A stretch of 64,000 bases of DNA, from positions 124,001-188,000 of the forward strand of contig JBAOIL010000039.1 of assembly GCA_037044975.1 (NCBI GenBank). Reading direction: 5' to 3'. This document shows positions 43,247-55,362 of this stretch, piece after piece (positions within the stretch are counted from its first letter, which is position 1; each line of letters begins with the position of its first letter). Below the pieces are notes generated by a model, which saw only the letters and a program-made list of their open reading frames with translations, was not told where the DNA came from and did no database searches. The stretch is from JADLHS01 sp020848635 (GTDB lineage: Bacteria > Verrucomicrobiota > Verrucomicrobiia > Limisphaerales > JADLHS01). Made by a program: the position numbers and the translations under genes.

Positions 43247-43422
43247 GGCGTCGAGCATTTGCGCCTATTTATTGAGCATATGGGTCCACTTGGTCGGTAA
43301 TCTCATGCCCCTTGACCCAGCGCGGGCGCTTCGCGGTTGCGATGGTTCGATGCCGCCACCGGCGGGCGGCGTTTTAGGGCTCAGAGCCTGGCTCGAGGAA
43401 AACGAACAACAAACTGGCTTTC

Positions 43423-43905
43423 ATGGATGATTTGAGCAAACTGCGAGGCACGAACAAATTGGTCACCGTCATCAACAAGTGGCTTGCCTGTGTGCTCGTG
43501 GCGCTCACCCTGGTTGGCTGCAAGTCCTCCTCCCCGTCCCAATACATTTCGCCGCGCATTACCGGCCGGGTGGTGGACCGTCAATCCCGAGAACCGATCG
43601 CCGGCGTCCAAGTCCGACGGGTGACACCTCGGGATCCAAATGTGGACCAGGCGATCAAGGGGGGACAAGTGATCGAAACATCCCCCGCCGTTCGCACCGG
43701 CAGCGATGGCGGTTTTGTCCTGGCCAGCGAGCGTGACCTCGCCCTCTTCCGCCGGCTTGGCTGGTACTCGGTCAGCCTCAGTTTTACGCATCCCAACTAC
43801 CACCCCCTCTCAACCGAATTTACCCTGGCCAACGCCACCAACACCCCGAGCGGCGAACCGCTCGTGCGAACGGGTGATATTGGCTTGCAACCGAAATCCA
43901 AATAA
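43423..43905 (+). CDS. Lipoprotein with a carboxypeptidase-regulatory-like domain
   Basis: A 160-residue protein with a lipobox (LACVLVALTLVGC; Cys near residue 33) and one beta-sandwich of the regulatory-like type (ITGRVVDRQSREPIAGVQVR, later TGSDGGFVLASERDL and VSLSFTHPNYHPLSTEF). It is probably anchored in a membrane and exposed to the periplasm or surface. The function is unknown. It is monocistronic by position. Confidence 0.7.
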   Translation: MDDLSKLRGTNKLVTVINKWLACVLVALTLVGCKSSSPSQYISPRITGRVVDRQSREPIAGVQVRRVTPRDPNVDQAIKGGQVIETSPAVRTGSDGGFVLASERDLALFRRLGWYSVSLSFTHPNYHPLSTEFTLANATNTPSGEPLVRTGDIGLQPKSK

Positions 43906-44056
43906 GCGGATTATTTTGGCGCAGTGGTTTTTTGCAGCCCAACCCTAATTACAAGTCCGAAATGAACCCAACCCAATCACAAACGACGAAGAAAGTTGAG
44001 AGCTTGCCTAGCATCCAGACGCAAACCTTGGCTCCCAAAATAACTTCCCGACGAAT

Positions 44057-44260
44057 ATGAGCAACCAATCACATCCGCACCGCGCTGGTCATGGCAAGTC
44101 GCACGAGCGCAAACTTCACCGGGACTGGCGCGTTTGGCTGGGCGTCATCCTGATGCTGACAGCGATGGCAATTTACCTGTTGACGATGGACGAAGCCATC
44201 GTGCCCGGCGGTCGATCCAACGGAAATCCGCCGGCCACCAATGCCCCCGCAGTTCCTTGA
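44057..44260 (+). CDS. Small membrane protein of unknown function
   Basis: A 67-residue protein: His/Lys/Arg-rich N-terminus, one membrane helix (VWLGVILMLTAMAIYLLTMD) and a short Pro/Asn/Ala tail. The translation looks genuine, but no family is recognised and the ribosome-binding site is weak. It sits alone between 151-base and 155-base gaps. Confidence 0.5.
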   Translation: MSNQSHPHRAGHGKSHERKLHRDWRVWLGVILMLTAMAIYLLTMDEAIVPGGRSNGNPPATNAPAVP

Positions 44261-44415
44261 ACTCCCCGGCGTGCGTTCGCTTTGAGGCGGAGAAACGAAC
44301 CGAGTTGGGACGAAAAAACTGAGCACCGTGAAGCTGAATTTCGACCAGCTTGTAGCCGCCAAGTATGGGCGGTGAAAGCATACGCGCCAATCCACCTCCG
44401 AAATCAAGATGATCT

Positions 44416-44780
44416 ATGATTGAACAACTACCCCAAAGCACGGCGAGGATTCTCGGCTTCAAAATGAGCGGCAAGCTCCACGACGCGGAGTATAAACTTT
44501 TTGTTCCCAATCCTGGAAACGGCCATCAAAGCCGAAGGCAAAGTCCGACTGCTGGCCCAATTCGAAGATTTTCATGGTCTGGGACCTGCACGCCATGTGG
44601 GACGATACGAAATTTGCCACGCAACATTGCCGCGACGTAGAGCGCGTCGCGCTGGTCGGGGAGCGAAAATGGGAGGAATGGATGGCGAAAGTCTGCAAGC
44701 CATTCACCCTTGCCAAGCTCCGGTACTTCGACATAGCGGACATCGAGTCCGCCTGGCAATGGCTGAGCGAACCGGACTGA
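44416..44780 (+). CDS. SpoIIAA-like domain protein (two frameshifts)
   Basis: Three adjoining frames give one continuous SpoIIAA-like (STAS-fold) protein of about 120 residues: MIEQLPQSTARILGFKMSGK, then LHDAEYKLFVP; then ILETAIKAEGKVRLLAQFED with FHG; then WDLHAMWDDTKFATQHCRDV with ERVALVGERKWEEWMAKVCK and YFDIADIESAWQWL. The shifts lie near 44505 and 44578, and each is explained by one extra base. Such proteins are small cytoplasmic, perhaps membrane-associated proteins with unclear roles. Confidence 0.75.
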
Positions 44781-44960
44781 CACCAACTCATTGAAGGTCG
44801 GCTTCAGCACGGCCAGCCTGGACCATCCGTTCAAGAAAGCGCCAGCAGCCAAAAAAGAGCATAGCCAGTAAACCGAGCTCGACACGGAGCCAACGGAACA
44901 CGAAATCCACCGCAGTTAAACCAAGCCAAGCGCGGTGGCACCAAATCACGCCTCGCCCTG

Positions 44961-45716
44961 ATGAATCCATACCTTGTTGCGCCCATCGTGTTCGCCTGCA
45001 TCTTCGCCGCCACTTTGCTGGGGATGCGCCTGAACGCCGCCCTCCCCGAGCATCATCTTAACGCCGATACCAAGGACGCGGTGCGGGTTGGCATGGGCCT
45101 GGTCGCCACCATGGCCGCGCTGATTCTCGGCTTGCTCGTCGCCTCGGCCAAGGGTTCCTACGATACCGAGAAGAGCGAGGTGACGCAGATGGCCGCGAAG
45201 ATTGCCTTCCTCGACCGCGTACTGTTCAATTACGGGCCGGAAACCCACCCCGCCCGACAGGTGCTGCGTCAAGCCGTGGAAGGTGCAATCGCCCGGATCT
45301 GGGCGGAGGCGACAATCGGGCACGGGCCCGCCGATCCGGGCTCAGCTTGGAGCGAAGCCCTGCCGAAGGCCATTCAAAAACTGGCCCCGCAGAACGACGC
45401 CCAAAGCGCGTTCAAATCGCAGGCAGCGGTCGTAACCACTGACCTTGGCCAAATGCGCTGGCTATTGTTCGAACAGACGGGCACTTCGATTTCGATGCCC
45501 CTGCTGATCGTGGTGGTGGCCTGGCTGGCGATTATCTTTGGCAGTGTCGGCTTGTTCGCCCCGCCCAATCCCACCGCCATTGGCGCGTTAATGCTGGCCG
45601 CGCTGTCGGTGGCCGGCGCCATCTTCCTGATCCTGGAACTGGATCAACCATTTGGCGGTCTGATTCAGATTTCCAACCAGCCCATGCTAAATGCGCTCAG
45701 CCATCTGGTGAACTAA
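44961..45716 (+). CDS. Membrane protein of the DUF4239/bestrophin-like type
   Basis: A 251-residue protein with four hydrophobic segments in two pairs: LVAPIVFACIFAATLLGMRL and LVATMAALILGLLVASAKG near the start, PLLIVVVAWLAIIFGSVGLF and ALMLAALSVAGAIFLILELD near the end. A soluble helical loop lies between them. The layout and the end (DQPFGGLIQISNQPM) match the DUF4239 family. Function unknown. Confidence 0.75.
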   Translation: MNPYLVAPIVFACIFAATLLGMRLNAALPEHHLNADTKDAVRVGMGLVATMAALILGLLVASAKGSYDTEKSEVTQMAAKIAFLDRVLFNYGPETHPARQVLRQAVEGAIARIWAEATIGHGPADPGSAWSEALPKAIQKLAPQNDAQSAFKSQAAVVTTDLGQMRWLLFEQTGTSISMPLLIVVVAWLAIIFGSVGLFAPPNPTAIGALMLAALSVAGAIFLILELDQPFGGLIQISNQPMLNALSHLVN

Positions 45717-45858
45717 GTGATGCCACCTGAGAAAAACCACGAACGATCAGGAATGAATTCGAAACGTGGGCCGCACCAAAAATGGATCTTGGGAGAAATT
45801 AATACCGCAGGTTCTTGCTGAACGCTTCCGCCGTCGTTGAGACTCAGGCTGTTCCAAA

Positions 45859-46128
45859 CTAAACCTCAGCCTCGGGAAACTTTTCACGAATTCGACGCCG
45901 GACGAGGTCTTCGTGCAGGGGTTGCAAGCGGCGGCGGGTCACGAGCCGTTTCACGGCATCCAGCAGTTCGAGCCAATCCTCCAGCGGCGGATGGGCCACG
46001 CGTTCCCATTGGTCAAAACGCTTCGCGCGGTGGGAGAACAGCCACTCACCCCCGACGCGCTGCGCATTGACTTGAAGCTTCGTGCCGTCCTTGGTAACCC
46101 GTTTCCAACTGATTTCGGCTTTAGGCAT
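45859..46128 (-). CDS. Small conserved-looking protein downstream of ispF
   Basis: An 89-residue protein starting at the ATG at 46128: MPKAEISWKRVTKDGTKLQV, then WLFSHRAKRFDQWERVAHPP and LEDWLELLDAVKRLVTRRRL. It is rich in basic and aromatic residues. No domain is recognised. It starts 5 bases after the ispF stop, so it is co-transcribed; a longer upstream start would run inside ispF and is rejected. Confidence 0.65.
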   Translation of the reverse strand: MPKAEISWKRVTKDGTKLQVNAQRVGGEWLFSHRAKRFDQWERVAHPPLEDWLELLDAVKRLVTRRRLQPLHEDLVRRRIREKFPEAEV

Positions 46129-46133
46129 GTGCG

Positions 46134-46613
46134 TTAGAACGGCAGGTCCAAACTGGCCACGGCCATGGCGGCAATGCCTTCTTCGCGCCCGATGAACCCC
46201 ATGTGCTCGTTGGTGGTGGCTTTGATGCCAATCTGGCATTCGCGCAAACCCAGGGCATCGGCGATGCATTTCTTCATCCCGGCTATGTGCGGATAAATCT
46301 TCGGCGCCTGGGCGATCACGGTAGCGTCCACATTCACGATGCGACCGTTGCGCTGCAACACCTGGCGCGCGGCTTCCTCCAGAAATACTCGGCTTGGCAC
46401 CCCTTTCCAGCGGGGATCGGTGTTGGGGAAGAAATGGCCGATGTCCTCCTCACCTAGCGCGCCGAGAATGGCATCGCAGATTGCGTGCATCAAGGCATCG
46501 GCATCCGAGTGGCCGTCGAGTCCTTTCGGGTGCGGAATCTCAATACCGCCCAGAACGAGCTTTCGTCCCGCAACCAACTGATGAACGTCGTAACCGGTGC
46601 CCACATGAACCAT
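46134..46613 (-). CDS. ispF: 2-C-methyl-D-erythritol 2,4-cyclodiphosphate synthase IspF
   Basis: A MEP-pathway enzyme forming the cyclic diphosphate intermediate for isoprenoids. The 159-residue protein carries the metal and substrate motifs GTGYDVHQLVAGRKLVLGGI, LDGHSDADALMHAICDAILG, DIGHFFPNTDPRWKG and the C-terminal IGIKATTNEHMGFIGREEGI. Length is normal. IspD is not adjacent. Confidence 0.97.
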   Translation of the reverse strand: MVHVGTGYDVHQLVAGRKLVLGGIEIPHPKGLDGHSDADALMHAICDAILGALGEEDIGHFFPNTDPRWKGVPSRVFLEEAARQVLQRNGRIVNVDATVIAQAPKIYPHIAGMKKCIADALGLRECQIGIKATTNEHMGFIGREEGIAAMAVASLDLPF

Positions 46614-46738
46614 GTGCGGAGTCTAGGAGATGTACGGCAGCCGAGAAAGACCTAATTACTCAAACCGCGCGGGTGAAGATGGTAAATTGAAAGAAAACCG
46701 GCGGTAAATCCTATCTCGCGCCACACTTCCCCATCTTC

Positions 46739-47923
46739 TCACCCGTCCACCTTCCCTTCAGCCGGCAACGTGAAAAAGAATTTTGCTCCGTGCCCAATTT
46801 CACTTTCCACCCACGCTCGGCCCCCGTGGGACTGGACAATATGCTTTACGATGGACAAGCCAAGACCGGTTCCGCCCTGCTCCCGTGAGCGAGCCTTGTC
46901 CACGCGATAAAACCGCTCGAAGACCCGTTCCAAAGCCTCGACCGGAATCCCCGGTCCGTCGTCTTGCACAAACACTTCCAACTTTCCATCGCCCGTTTTC
47001 CGACCTCCCACCCGCACCGTTCCTCCTTCCCGCCCGTATTTCACGGCGTTTTCCAGGAGATTACTAAGGACCTGTTCCGTCCGCGTTTCATCGGCATGCG
47101 CGGTCAAGTCCGGAAAGTCGTTGACCAGGACTATCTTGCGCGCCGCCGCTTGGGTTCTTAGGTCCGCCAAGTTTCGTTCTATCACCAACCGCAGCTTCAC
47201 TGGCTGACAATTCAACGCCACCCGGCCTGATTCGAGCGCGGAGATCGTGAGCAGGTCCTGGATAAGCAAATCCAGCCGGCGCGTGTTTCGATCGATGGTC
47301 TGTAAGAACTTGGTTGCCACTTCGGGATTGTCCTTGGCCCCGTCCAGCAGCGTCTCAGCGTAACCCGTGATGAGCGACAGCGGCGTGCGTAGTTCGTGGC
47401 TGACGTTGGCGACAAACTCTTCCCGCGTGCGCTCCAGCCGCTTTAGTCGTGTGAGGTCGTGAAAGACGAGAACTGTCCCGAGCCGGCGCCGCTCCACACT
47501 TGAGATGGTAGCGGCGTTCACCTGCAACCACCGCTCCGAATTGCCCGCCAGCTTCATCTCCTGATCAATCACCCTGCCTTCCTGCCGGGTGCGCTCGACT
47601 ATCTCCGCGACTTCGTGGACAGGCACAGCCTCCATTACCGTCTTGCCACTCAGCGCACCGATGGTCGCGAACATCTCGGCAAATGTGCGATTCGCAAACT
47701 GCACTCGATTCGTTTCGTCGAGCACCAATACGCCTTCGATCATGCTGTCCAGAATGGCGTCCTGGCGTGCGCGCGCTTCGGCCGCAGCGACCATTTCAAG
47801 ATTTTCGCGCTTGGCCATCTCACTGCGCCACCGCCGGCGCTCGCGTCCGAATCGCCACCGCCACCAAAGTTGGAGCGCGCCAAGACAAATGACAGCTAGC
47901 AAAATGATCAATGAAGCCGACAT
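46739..47923 (-). CDS. phoR: Phosphate regulon sensor kinase PhoR
   Basis: A 394-residue membrane sensor. It has one short N-terminal helix (SLIILLAVICLGALQLWW), a PAS domain (AILDSMIEGVLVLDETNRVQ, then FANRTFAEMF), the H-box FVANVSHELRTPLSLITGYA and an ATPase domain (N-box LLENAVKYGREGG, G1 DDGPGIPVEALERVFERFYR, G2 GGTGLGLSIVKHIVQSHGG). This matches PhoR, which phosphorylates PhoB when phosphate is low. It follows phoB by 73 bases. The start ATG at 47923 is chosen; an in-frame upstream start adds only 11 residues. Confidence 0.9.
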   Translation of the reverse strand: MSASLIILLAVICLGALQLWWRWRFGRERRRWRSEMAKRENLEMVAAAEARARQDAILDSMIEGVLVLDETNRVQFANRTFAEMFATIGALSGKTVMEAVPVHEVAEIVERTRQEGRVIDQEMKLAGNSERWLQVNAATISSVERRRLGTVLVFHDLTRLKRLERTREEFVANVSHELRTPLSLITGYAETLLDGAKDNPEVATKFLQTIDRNTRRLDLLIQDLLTISALESGRVALNCQPVKLRLVIERNLADLRTQAAARKIVLVNDFPDLTAHADETRTEQVLSNLLENAVKYGREGGTVRVGGRKTGDGKLEVFVQDDGPGIPVEALERVFERFYRVDKARSREQGGTGLGLSIVKHIVQSHGGRAWVESEIGHGAKFFFTLPAEGKVDG

Positions 47924-47996
47924 ATGAAAGCCTCCGGACGGCTGTGCCTGACCCACACCATTTGATTAGCACGGGTACGATATTTGTGGGCCCGCT

Positions 47997-48677
47997 TCAC
48001 TCGACAAACCGATAACCAACGCCTCGCACCGTACTGAGGTATTTCGCCGCCGGCCCCAGTTTCTCGCGCAGCCGTCGCATGTGCGTATCCACCGTCCGCG
48101 TGTCAATCAGACTGTCGTATTCCCACACGTCCCGCAGCAACGCGTCGCGAGATTGCACGCGGCCCGCGCGCTGCGCGAGTATCGTCAGGAGTTTGAATTC
48201 CGTGGCGGTCAGCTCCAGCGCCTTCCCCTTCCACGTCGCCAGATGTTTGGGCACATCAATCAGCAGGTCACCAAACCGCATCGACTCGCGTGCCTCGGTT
48301 TTTTGTTTACCCCGTTCGAGAATCTTTTTGACCCGCAACACCAACTCACGCGGGCTGAACGGCTTGGTCACGTAATCATCCGCGCCGAGCTCTAGGCCCA
48401 GCACGCGGTCAATCTCGGCCGCCTTGGCCGTGAGCATAAGGATCGGCATTTTCGCCGTGGTCGGGTCCCGGCGCAGGAGTTTGCAAACCTCCAGACCGTC
48501 AATCTCGGGCAGCATCAGATCCAATACCACCAGCGCTGGCTGCGCGGCCTTGGCTTTATGCAATGCCTCGCCGCCGTCGGCCGCCGTGATGACATCATAC
48601 CCGGCTTGCTTGAGATTAAATTCAAGCAGCTCCACCGCCTCCGGTTCGTCGTCCACTACGAGGATCTTCTGCTTCAT
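47997..48677 (-). CDS. phoB: Phosphate regulon response regulator PhoB
   Basis: A 226-residue OmpR-type regulator. The receiver domain starts KQKILVVDDEPEAVELLEFN, with the acceptor Asp in LVVLDLMLPEIDGLEV and a Lys in DDYVTKPFSPREL. The winged helix includes LELTATEFKLLTILAQRAGR, DVWEYDSLIDTRTVDTHMRR and VRGVGYRF. The start is the ATG at 48677. It is first in the phoB-phoR operon, and a Pho-box-like triple repeat lies 59-87 bases upstream. Confidence 0.93.
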   Translation of the reverse strand: MKQKILVVDDEPEAVELLEFNLKQAGYDVITAADGGEALHKAKAAQPALVVLDLMLPEIDGLEVCKLLRRDPTTAKMPILMLTAKAAEIDRVLGLELGADDYVTKPFSPRELVLRVKKILERGKQKTEARESMRFGDLLIDVPKHLATWKGKALELTATEFKLLTILAQRAGRVQSRDALLRDVWEYDSLIDTRTVDTHMRRLREKLGPAAKYLSTVRGVGYRFVE

Positions 48678-48735
48678 CACGCCCGTTGAATAGCACGCGC
48701 CGGAAAGTGAAACAATGCAATCCCGGCAACAAGCC

Positions 48736-48764
48736 GGTGACGGAAATGTTACGAACCGGTGACG
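48736..48764 (-). promoter_or_regulatory. Pho-box-like triple direct repeat upstream of phoB
   Basis: On the minus strand three seven-base units, CGTCACC, CGTAACA and CGTCACC, are spaced exactly 11 bases apart (48758-48764, 48747-48753, 48736-48742). This 7+4 geometry is that of PhoB-binding boxes. The site lies 59 bases before the phoB start and suggests autoregulation. Confidence 0.6.
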
Positions 48765-48774
48765 CGCACCGGAC

Positions 48775-49915
48775 TCAATGCTTCTTCCGCCGCCAACCCG
48801 CGATGAACATTCCATTCCCCCAAAAAGCGGCGGGCCAGACGGTCAGCGCCGGCGAACCAAGGGCGGACTGCCCTTCCCGCGCCGGCGGTAGCGACAATTC
48901 GAGCGGCTCAAATTCCACCTGCGCCCGATTGAAATCGTCCACCACCCCGCTCGTTTCCGCTCTCGTCAACGTGCATACCGAGTAGATGAGTTTTCCGCCC
49001 GGCTTCACCGACCCCGCCACGTTCGCCAGCAAGCGCCGCTGCACGGCGGCCAGCTCCTTCACATCCTCTGCCGTGGTCGTCCACCGAGCGTGCGGATTTC
49101 GTTGCCACGTCCCGAGGCCGCTGCATGGAGCGTCCACCAGCACGCCGTCGAACTTCGTCTTCGTTGGCAGTTTCACGCTGCCGTCCCAGAGCGCCGCGCG
49201 GTAATTAAACGCCTTGGCACGCGCCGTCCGCCGCTTGAGTTTCTGCAATCGCCACGCCGCCCGATCGCTCGCCCAGATCGATCCCTTGTTCTGCATCAAG
49301 TCCGATAAGTGCAGCAGCTTTCCCCTTCCCCGGCACATGCGTCCCACCAGGTCTCACCCGGCTTCGGGTTACACAGCACGCCCACCACCTGCGAACTGAT
49401 ATCCTGAATCTCAAATTCACCCGCCTGAAACTCCGGCGTCTTGAACAGATCGGTTTCCCCCTCATAAACCAAAGCCTCGGGAAACGTCGGACTGACGTGC
49501 GTTCCGGGCAATTGGTCCATCACAGCCGCCCCCCGCCCGCGCTTGACCCGCAGCCACAACTTCGGCTCGCGTTGCAGCGAGCTCAACCAGTCGTCGGTCA
49601 CTTCCATTTGTTCCGTCACCCAAGCCGGTATGGCCTTGGTGCGTAATTCAGTCATCGAAATAGTCGCTGGATTCGCGCGAAACCGATCAGCCAGCCGCAA
49701 AGCAAGTCGCATCTTTCCCTCCACCCCACCCCGCTCGTCACGCAACCAGCCGTGCCAGCGGTAATACAGGAAAACTGTCTTGCTGACCTCGGTCGCATCG
49801 AACGGAGCAGATTGCGCGTCTGTTTGAGCACTTCGCGCAACGCTGCGTCGGCGGGCTTATCCCGGCTGGTGCTCCGGATTACCTCCGCGGCGATTTCTTG
49901 AACGAGATAACTCAT
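48775..49915 (-). CDS. rsmB: 16S rRNA (cytosine-C5)-methyltransferase RsmB/Sun (two frameshifts)
   Basis: An rRNA m5C967-type methyltransferase. Three frames join to about 380 residues. First is a NusB-like N-terminal domain (MSYLVQEIAAEVIRSTSRDK, then DATEVSKTVFLYYRWHGWLR). The middle part is ALVYEGETDLFKTPEFQAGE. Then comes the SAM-binding domain with GETWWDACAGEGGKLLHLSD, the catalytic motif DGVLVDAPCSGLGTWQRNPH and the second catalytic cysteine in LIYSVCTLTRAE. Shifts lie near 49800 and 49322; each is a missing base, the second in a G run. The ATG at 49915 is the preferred start. The gene lies 97 bases upstream of phoB. Confidence 0.88.
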
Positions 49916-49955
49916 CACCCGCAGTTTGGACTCAACGGATGAGTTTGGCGAGCCT

Positions 49956-51042
49956 TCAGCTTGCAAACGGCAGCCGGAGTTGGCTCGCCCGCGTTTCCAC
50001 CAATCCGCTCACACCCAGCCCCAGCAAACGCAGCGGCCGGTTCACCAATCGCTCCCGCGCCAGCAGCCAGCAGCCGAGTCGGTAAATCTCTTTGGCATCC
50101 GTCAACGGCTCTTCCATGGAAATCTGGCGCGTGAGACTAGTGAAATCTCCATAACGAATTTTCACCTGGACCGTGTGCGCCGCCAGCCGGCGTTTCCCCA
50201 AGCTGGCCGACACGTCCTCGGCTTGCTCTTTCAGGCAGGCGCGTAAGGTAGGCCGGTCGTCCGTGTCCCGCAGAAAGGTGTTCTCGCTGCTGATGCTTTT
50301 GACCTCATCGTCCAGATCGAGCGGGCGATCATCCTCGCCGAAGGCGAAGCGTTTCAACTCCGGCCCCCACGATCCCACCAGTGCGCGCAGAGTCCCCGGC
50401 GTGGTTCTGCAAGTCCCCAACGGTGTGGATGCCAGCACGCTGAAGATTTTCTTCCGTCACCTTGCCAATGCCGTGCAATGATCGCACCGGCAAAGGCTGG
50501 AGGAATGCCACCTTCTCGGAATCGCGAATAATGGTCAGTCCGTCCGGCTTTTGATAATCGCTGGCCAGCTTTGCGAGCAGCTTGTTGGGAGCAACGCCGA
50601 TCGTAGCGTTGAGCTGCCGGCGTGCACGGATTGCGGCCTTGATTTGGCGTGCCAGCGGCAGAGCGAGCTCCAGACTTTCATCTGCAGTCGCACCCTGATG
50701 CAGTACCGAAACGTCCACGTAAGCTTCATCCACCGAAACCTGCTGGATCAATTCCCCGGCGAACTCCTGCACGATGGCCATGATCTCGTGCGACTCGTTG
50801 CGATAAGCCTCCATGCGCGGGCGGACGAACACGCCTTTAGGACACAACCGTCCCGCCGTCACGCTGGGCATAGCCGAACGCACGCCGAACTTCCGCGCCT
50901 CATAACTTGCCGCCGCCACCACGCCGCGCTGTGTCGGCGGCGAGCCGACGATTACAGGCTTCCCCTTTAGCGCGGGATTATCACGCTGCTCTACGGACGC
51001 GTAGAACGCGTCCATATCGAGATGAAAGATGACACGGTACAC
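49956..51042 (-). CDS. dinB: DNA polymerase IV DinB (one frameshift)
   Basis: A Y-family translesion polymerase. The catalytic residues are in FHLDMDAFYASVEQRDNPAL and QQVSVDEAYVDVS; RPRMEAYRNESHEIMAIVQE and ATIGVAPNKLLAKLASDYQK follow. The helix-hairpin-helix region is VRSLHGIGKVTEENLQRAGI. The frame changes near 50405; the little-finger domain continues TPGTLRALVGSWGPELKRFA, then DDRPLDLDDEVKSISSENTF. One extra base explains it. Repaired length is 361. The GTG at 51042 fits the family N-terminus better than an upstream TTG. It ends 40 bases before the rsmB start. Confidence 0.9.
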
Positions 51043-51055
51043 TGCGGCACAAGTC

Positions 51056-51085
51056 AAAACGCCGCGCTGGAAGTCCAGCGCGGCG
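51056..51085 (-). terminator. Intrinsic terminator between acnA and dinB
   Basis: The stem CGCCGCGCTGG/CCAGCGCGGCG (11 pairs, 51060-51085) with a four-base loop is followed on the minus strand by TTTTGACTTG. It lies 18 bases after the acnA stop and separates acnA from dinB. Confidence 0.75.
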
Positions 51086-51102
51086 TGGTGATTTAATTCA
51101 AA

Positions 51103-53809
<2,707 letters not shown>

Positions 53810-53971
53810 AAAATTCTCCTGGCCGAAACTTCGGTCAAATGAGTCAAAACTGTGAAGATTGCGAGTGCACCCGTCAAGCGCAGGGAAAAGTGAAACGCCT
53901 TGCCCTCCGGCCAACCCACGACCAGCGCGATTGCACCCGCCATAAGCAGGGGCGGAACGATCCGCGCCCAC

Positions 53972-55303
53972 TTACGCCAATTTCCAAGGCTTGCGGAAAG
54001 GCCGCGTCAGAAGGCGGCTGGCCTCCTTGTCGCCCACAATGACTTCCTTGTTCACATCCCAGCGAATCTTCCGGCCCAACAGCATTGCAATAAGTCCAAG
54101 GTGTCCCGGGATCGCCGAGTGATGTGCCGTTTCAATGGGTGTGATGGTTGGCTGCCGCGATTTTACGCAATCGAGGAAGTTGCGATAGTGGTTGCTGGAC
54201 TCGTAAAGCTTCACTTTCCGCAGTTCCTCGGGCAAGCGTCGCGCATCGCTCCAGGCCGGATTGGAAGATTCGAAGGCGTTGCTGCGATTCACCCAGACCC
54301 AGCCGTCGGTGCCAATCCATTTGGTCCCGCCCCGGATGTCGTCGTAGCCACCGGCCATGACCATTTCAATATCGTTTGGATACTTCAGATTGATGCGATA
54401 CTTTGTGCAGGTGTTCCATACGGCATCCTTGGGGGGAAACTCCCCCTGCCCTTCGACTTCATACGGGCCGTTGTTGTCAAAACCCATGCCCCAGTGCGCG
54501 ATGTCGCAGTGGTGCCCCACCCAGTCGAGCAACTGTCCACCACCAGTATTGTAGTTCCACCGCCAGTTTTTGTGAACCCGCGCTTCGATGTACGGCATCA
54601 TCGCGGACGGGCCGATCCAGAAATTGTAATCCAGTCCGGGCGGCGGTGGCGTCACGGCCATTTTATCCTTGGTCTTCGCAAAGTCCGAGTGACCGTCCGG
54701 CAGGCCGACTTCAACCCGCTTGAGTTTGCCAATCAAACCGTTGCGGACGATTTCACAAGCATAATGAAAATGCCTTTCCGAACGCTGCCAGGAGCCGGTC
54801 TGCCAAATGCGATTGTTCTTCTGCACCGCTTTGACCATCGCTTGTTGCTCGGCGATCGTCTTGCCCAGCGGCTTCTCCCCATAGATGTCCTTCTTGTTGC
54901 GGGCGGCCTCCACCGCGGTCAACTCGTGCCAGTGATCCGGGGTGGCGATCATCACCGCATCAATATCCCGCCGCGCCAACATCTCGCGGTAATCATGATA
55001 AACCCGGCAATCCGTGTTCTGGTAATGCTTGTTGACCGTCTCCTGGGCGGACGTGAGATGCTCGCGGTCCAGGTCGCACACCGCCACGACCTGACAGTCT
55101 TTCTGGCCCAGAAAAGCCTTCATGTTGCCCGTCCCCTGCCAACCGGCACCGATGATGCCCATGGTGATGCGATTGGACGGGGCGACTTTCTCCCCGCGAC
55201 CCGAAGCGCAGCCGGGAAAGATTGTCGGGGCGGCCAGCGCCAAGCCGGTGACGGCGAGAAAATGACGACGGGTGAGTTTGGAGTCGGGCAACGTGTTTTT
55301 CAT
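53972..55303 (-). CDS. Tat-exported Gfo/Idh/MocA-family oxidoreductase, copy 1
   Basis: A 443-residue NAD(P)-dependent sugar-type dehydrogenase family member. A Tat signal (KLTRRHFLAVTGLALAAPTI) precedes the Rossmann domain (ITMGIIGAGWQGTGNMKAFL, then VVAVCDLDREHLTSAQE) with the family motif YGEKPLGKTIAEQQAMV. The C-terminal substrate domain follows (NYNTGGGQLLDWVGHHCDIA). A Cys at FPGC could be lipidated, but the box is not canonical. Substrate unknown, probably a periplasmic sugar derivative. It lies 59 bases after copy 2 in the same direction. Confidence 0.88.
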   Translation of the reverse strand: MKNTLPDSKLTRRHFLAVTGLALAAPTIFPGCASGRGEKVAPSNRITMGIIGAGWQGTGNMKAFLGQKDCQVVAVCDLDREHLTSAQETVNKHYQNTDCRVYHDYREMLARRDIDAVMIATPDHWHELTAVEAARNKKDIYGEKPLGKTIAEQQAMVKAVQKNNRIWQTGSWQRSERHFHYACEIVRNGLIGKLKRVEVGLPDGHSDFAKTKDKMAVTPPPPGLDYNFWIGPSAMMPYIEARVHKNWRWNYNTGGGQLLDWVGHHCDIAHWGMGFDNNGPYEVEGQGEFPPKDAVWNTCTKYRINLKYPNDIEMVMAGGYDDIRGGTKWIGTDGWVWVNRSNAFESSNPAWSDARRLPEELRKVKLYESSNHYRNFLDCVKSRQPTITPIETAHHSAIPGHLGLIAMLLGRKIRWDVNKEVIVGDKEASRLLTRPFRKPWKLA

Positions 55304-55362
55304 GGTGATTTAATTACGCCTCAATTCAGGTTTGATTTCGAGATAAATCATTTTGGTCAGTC

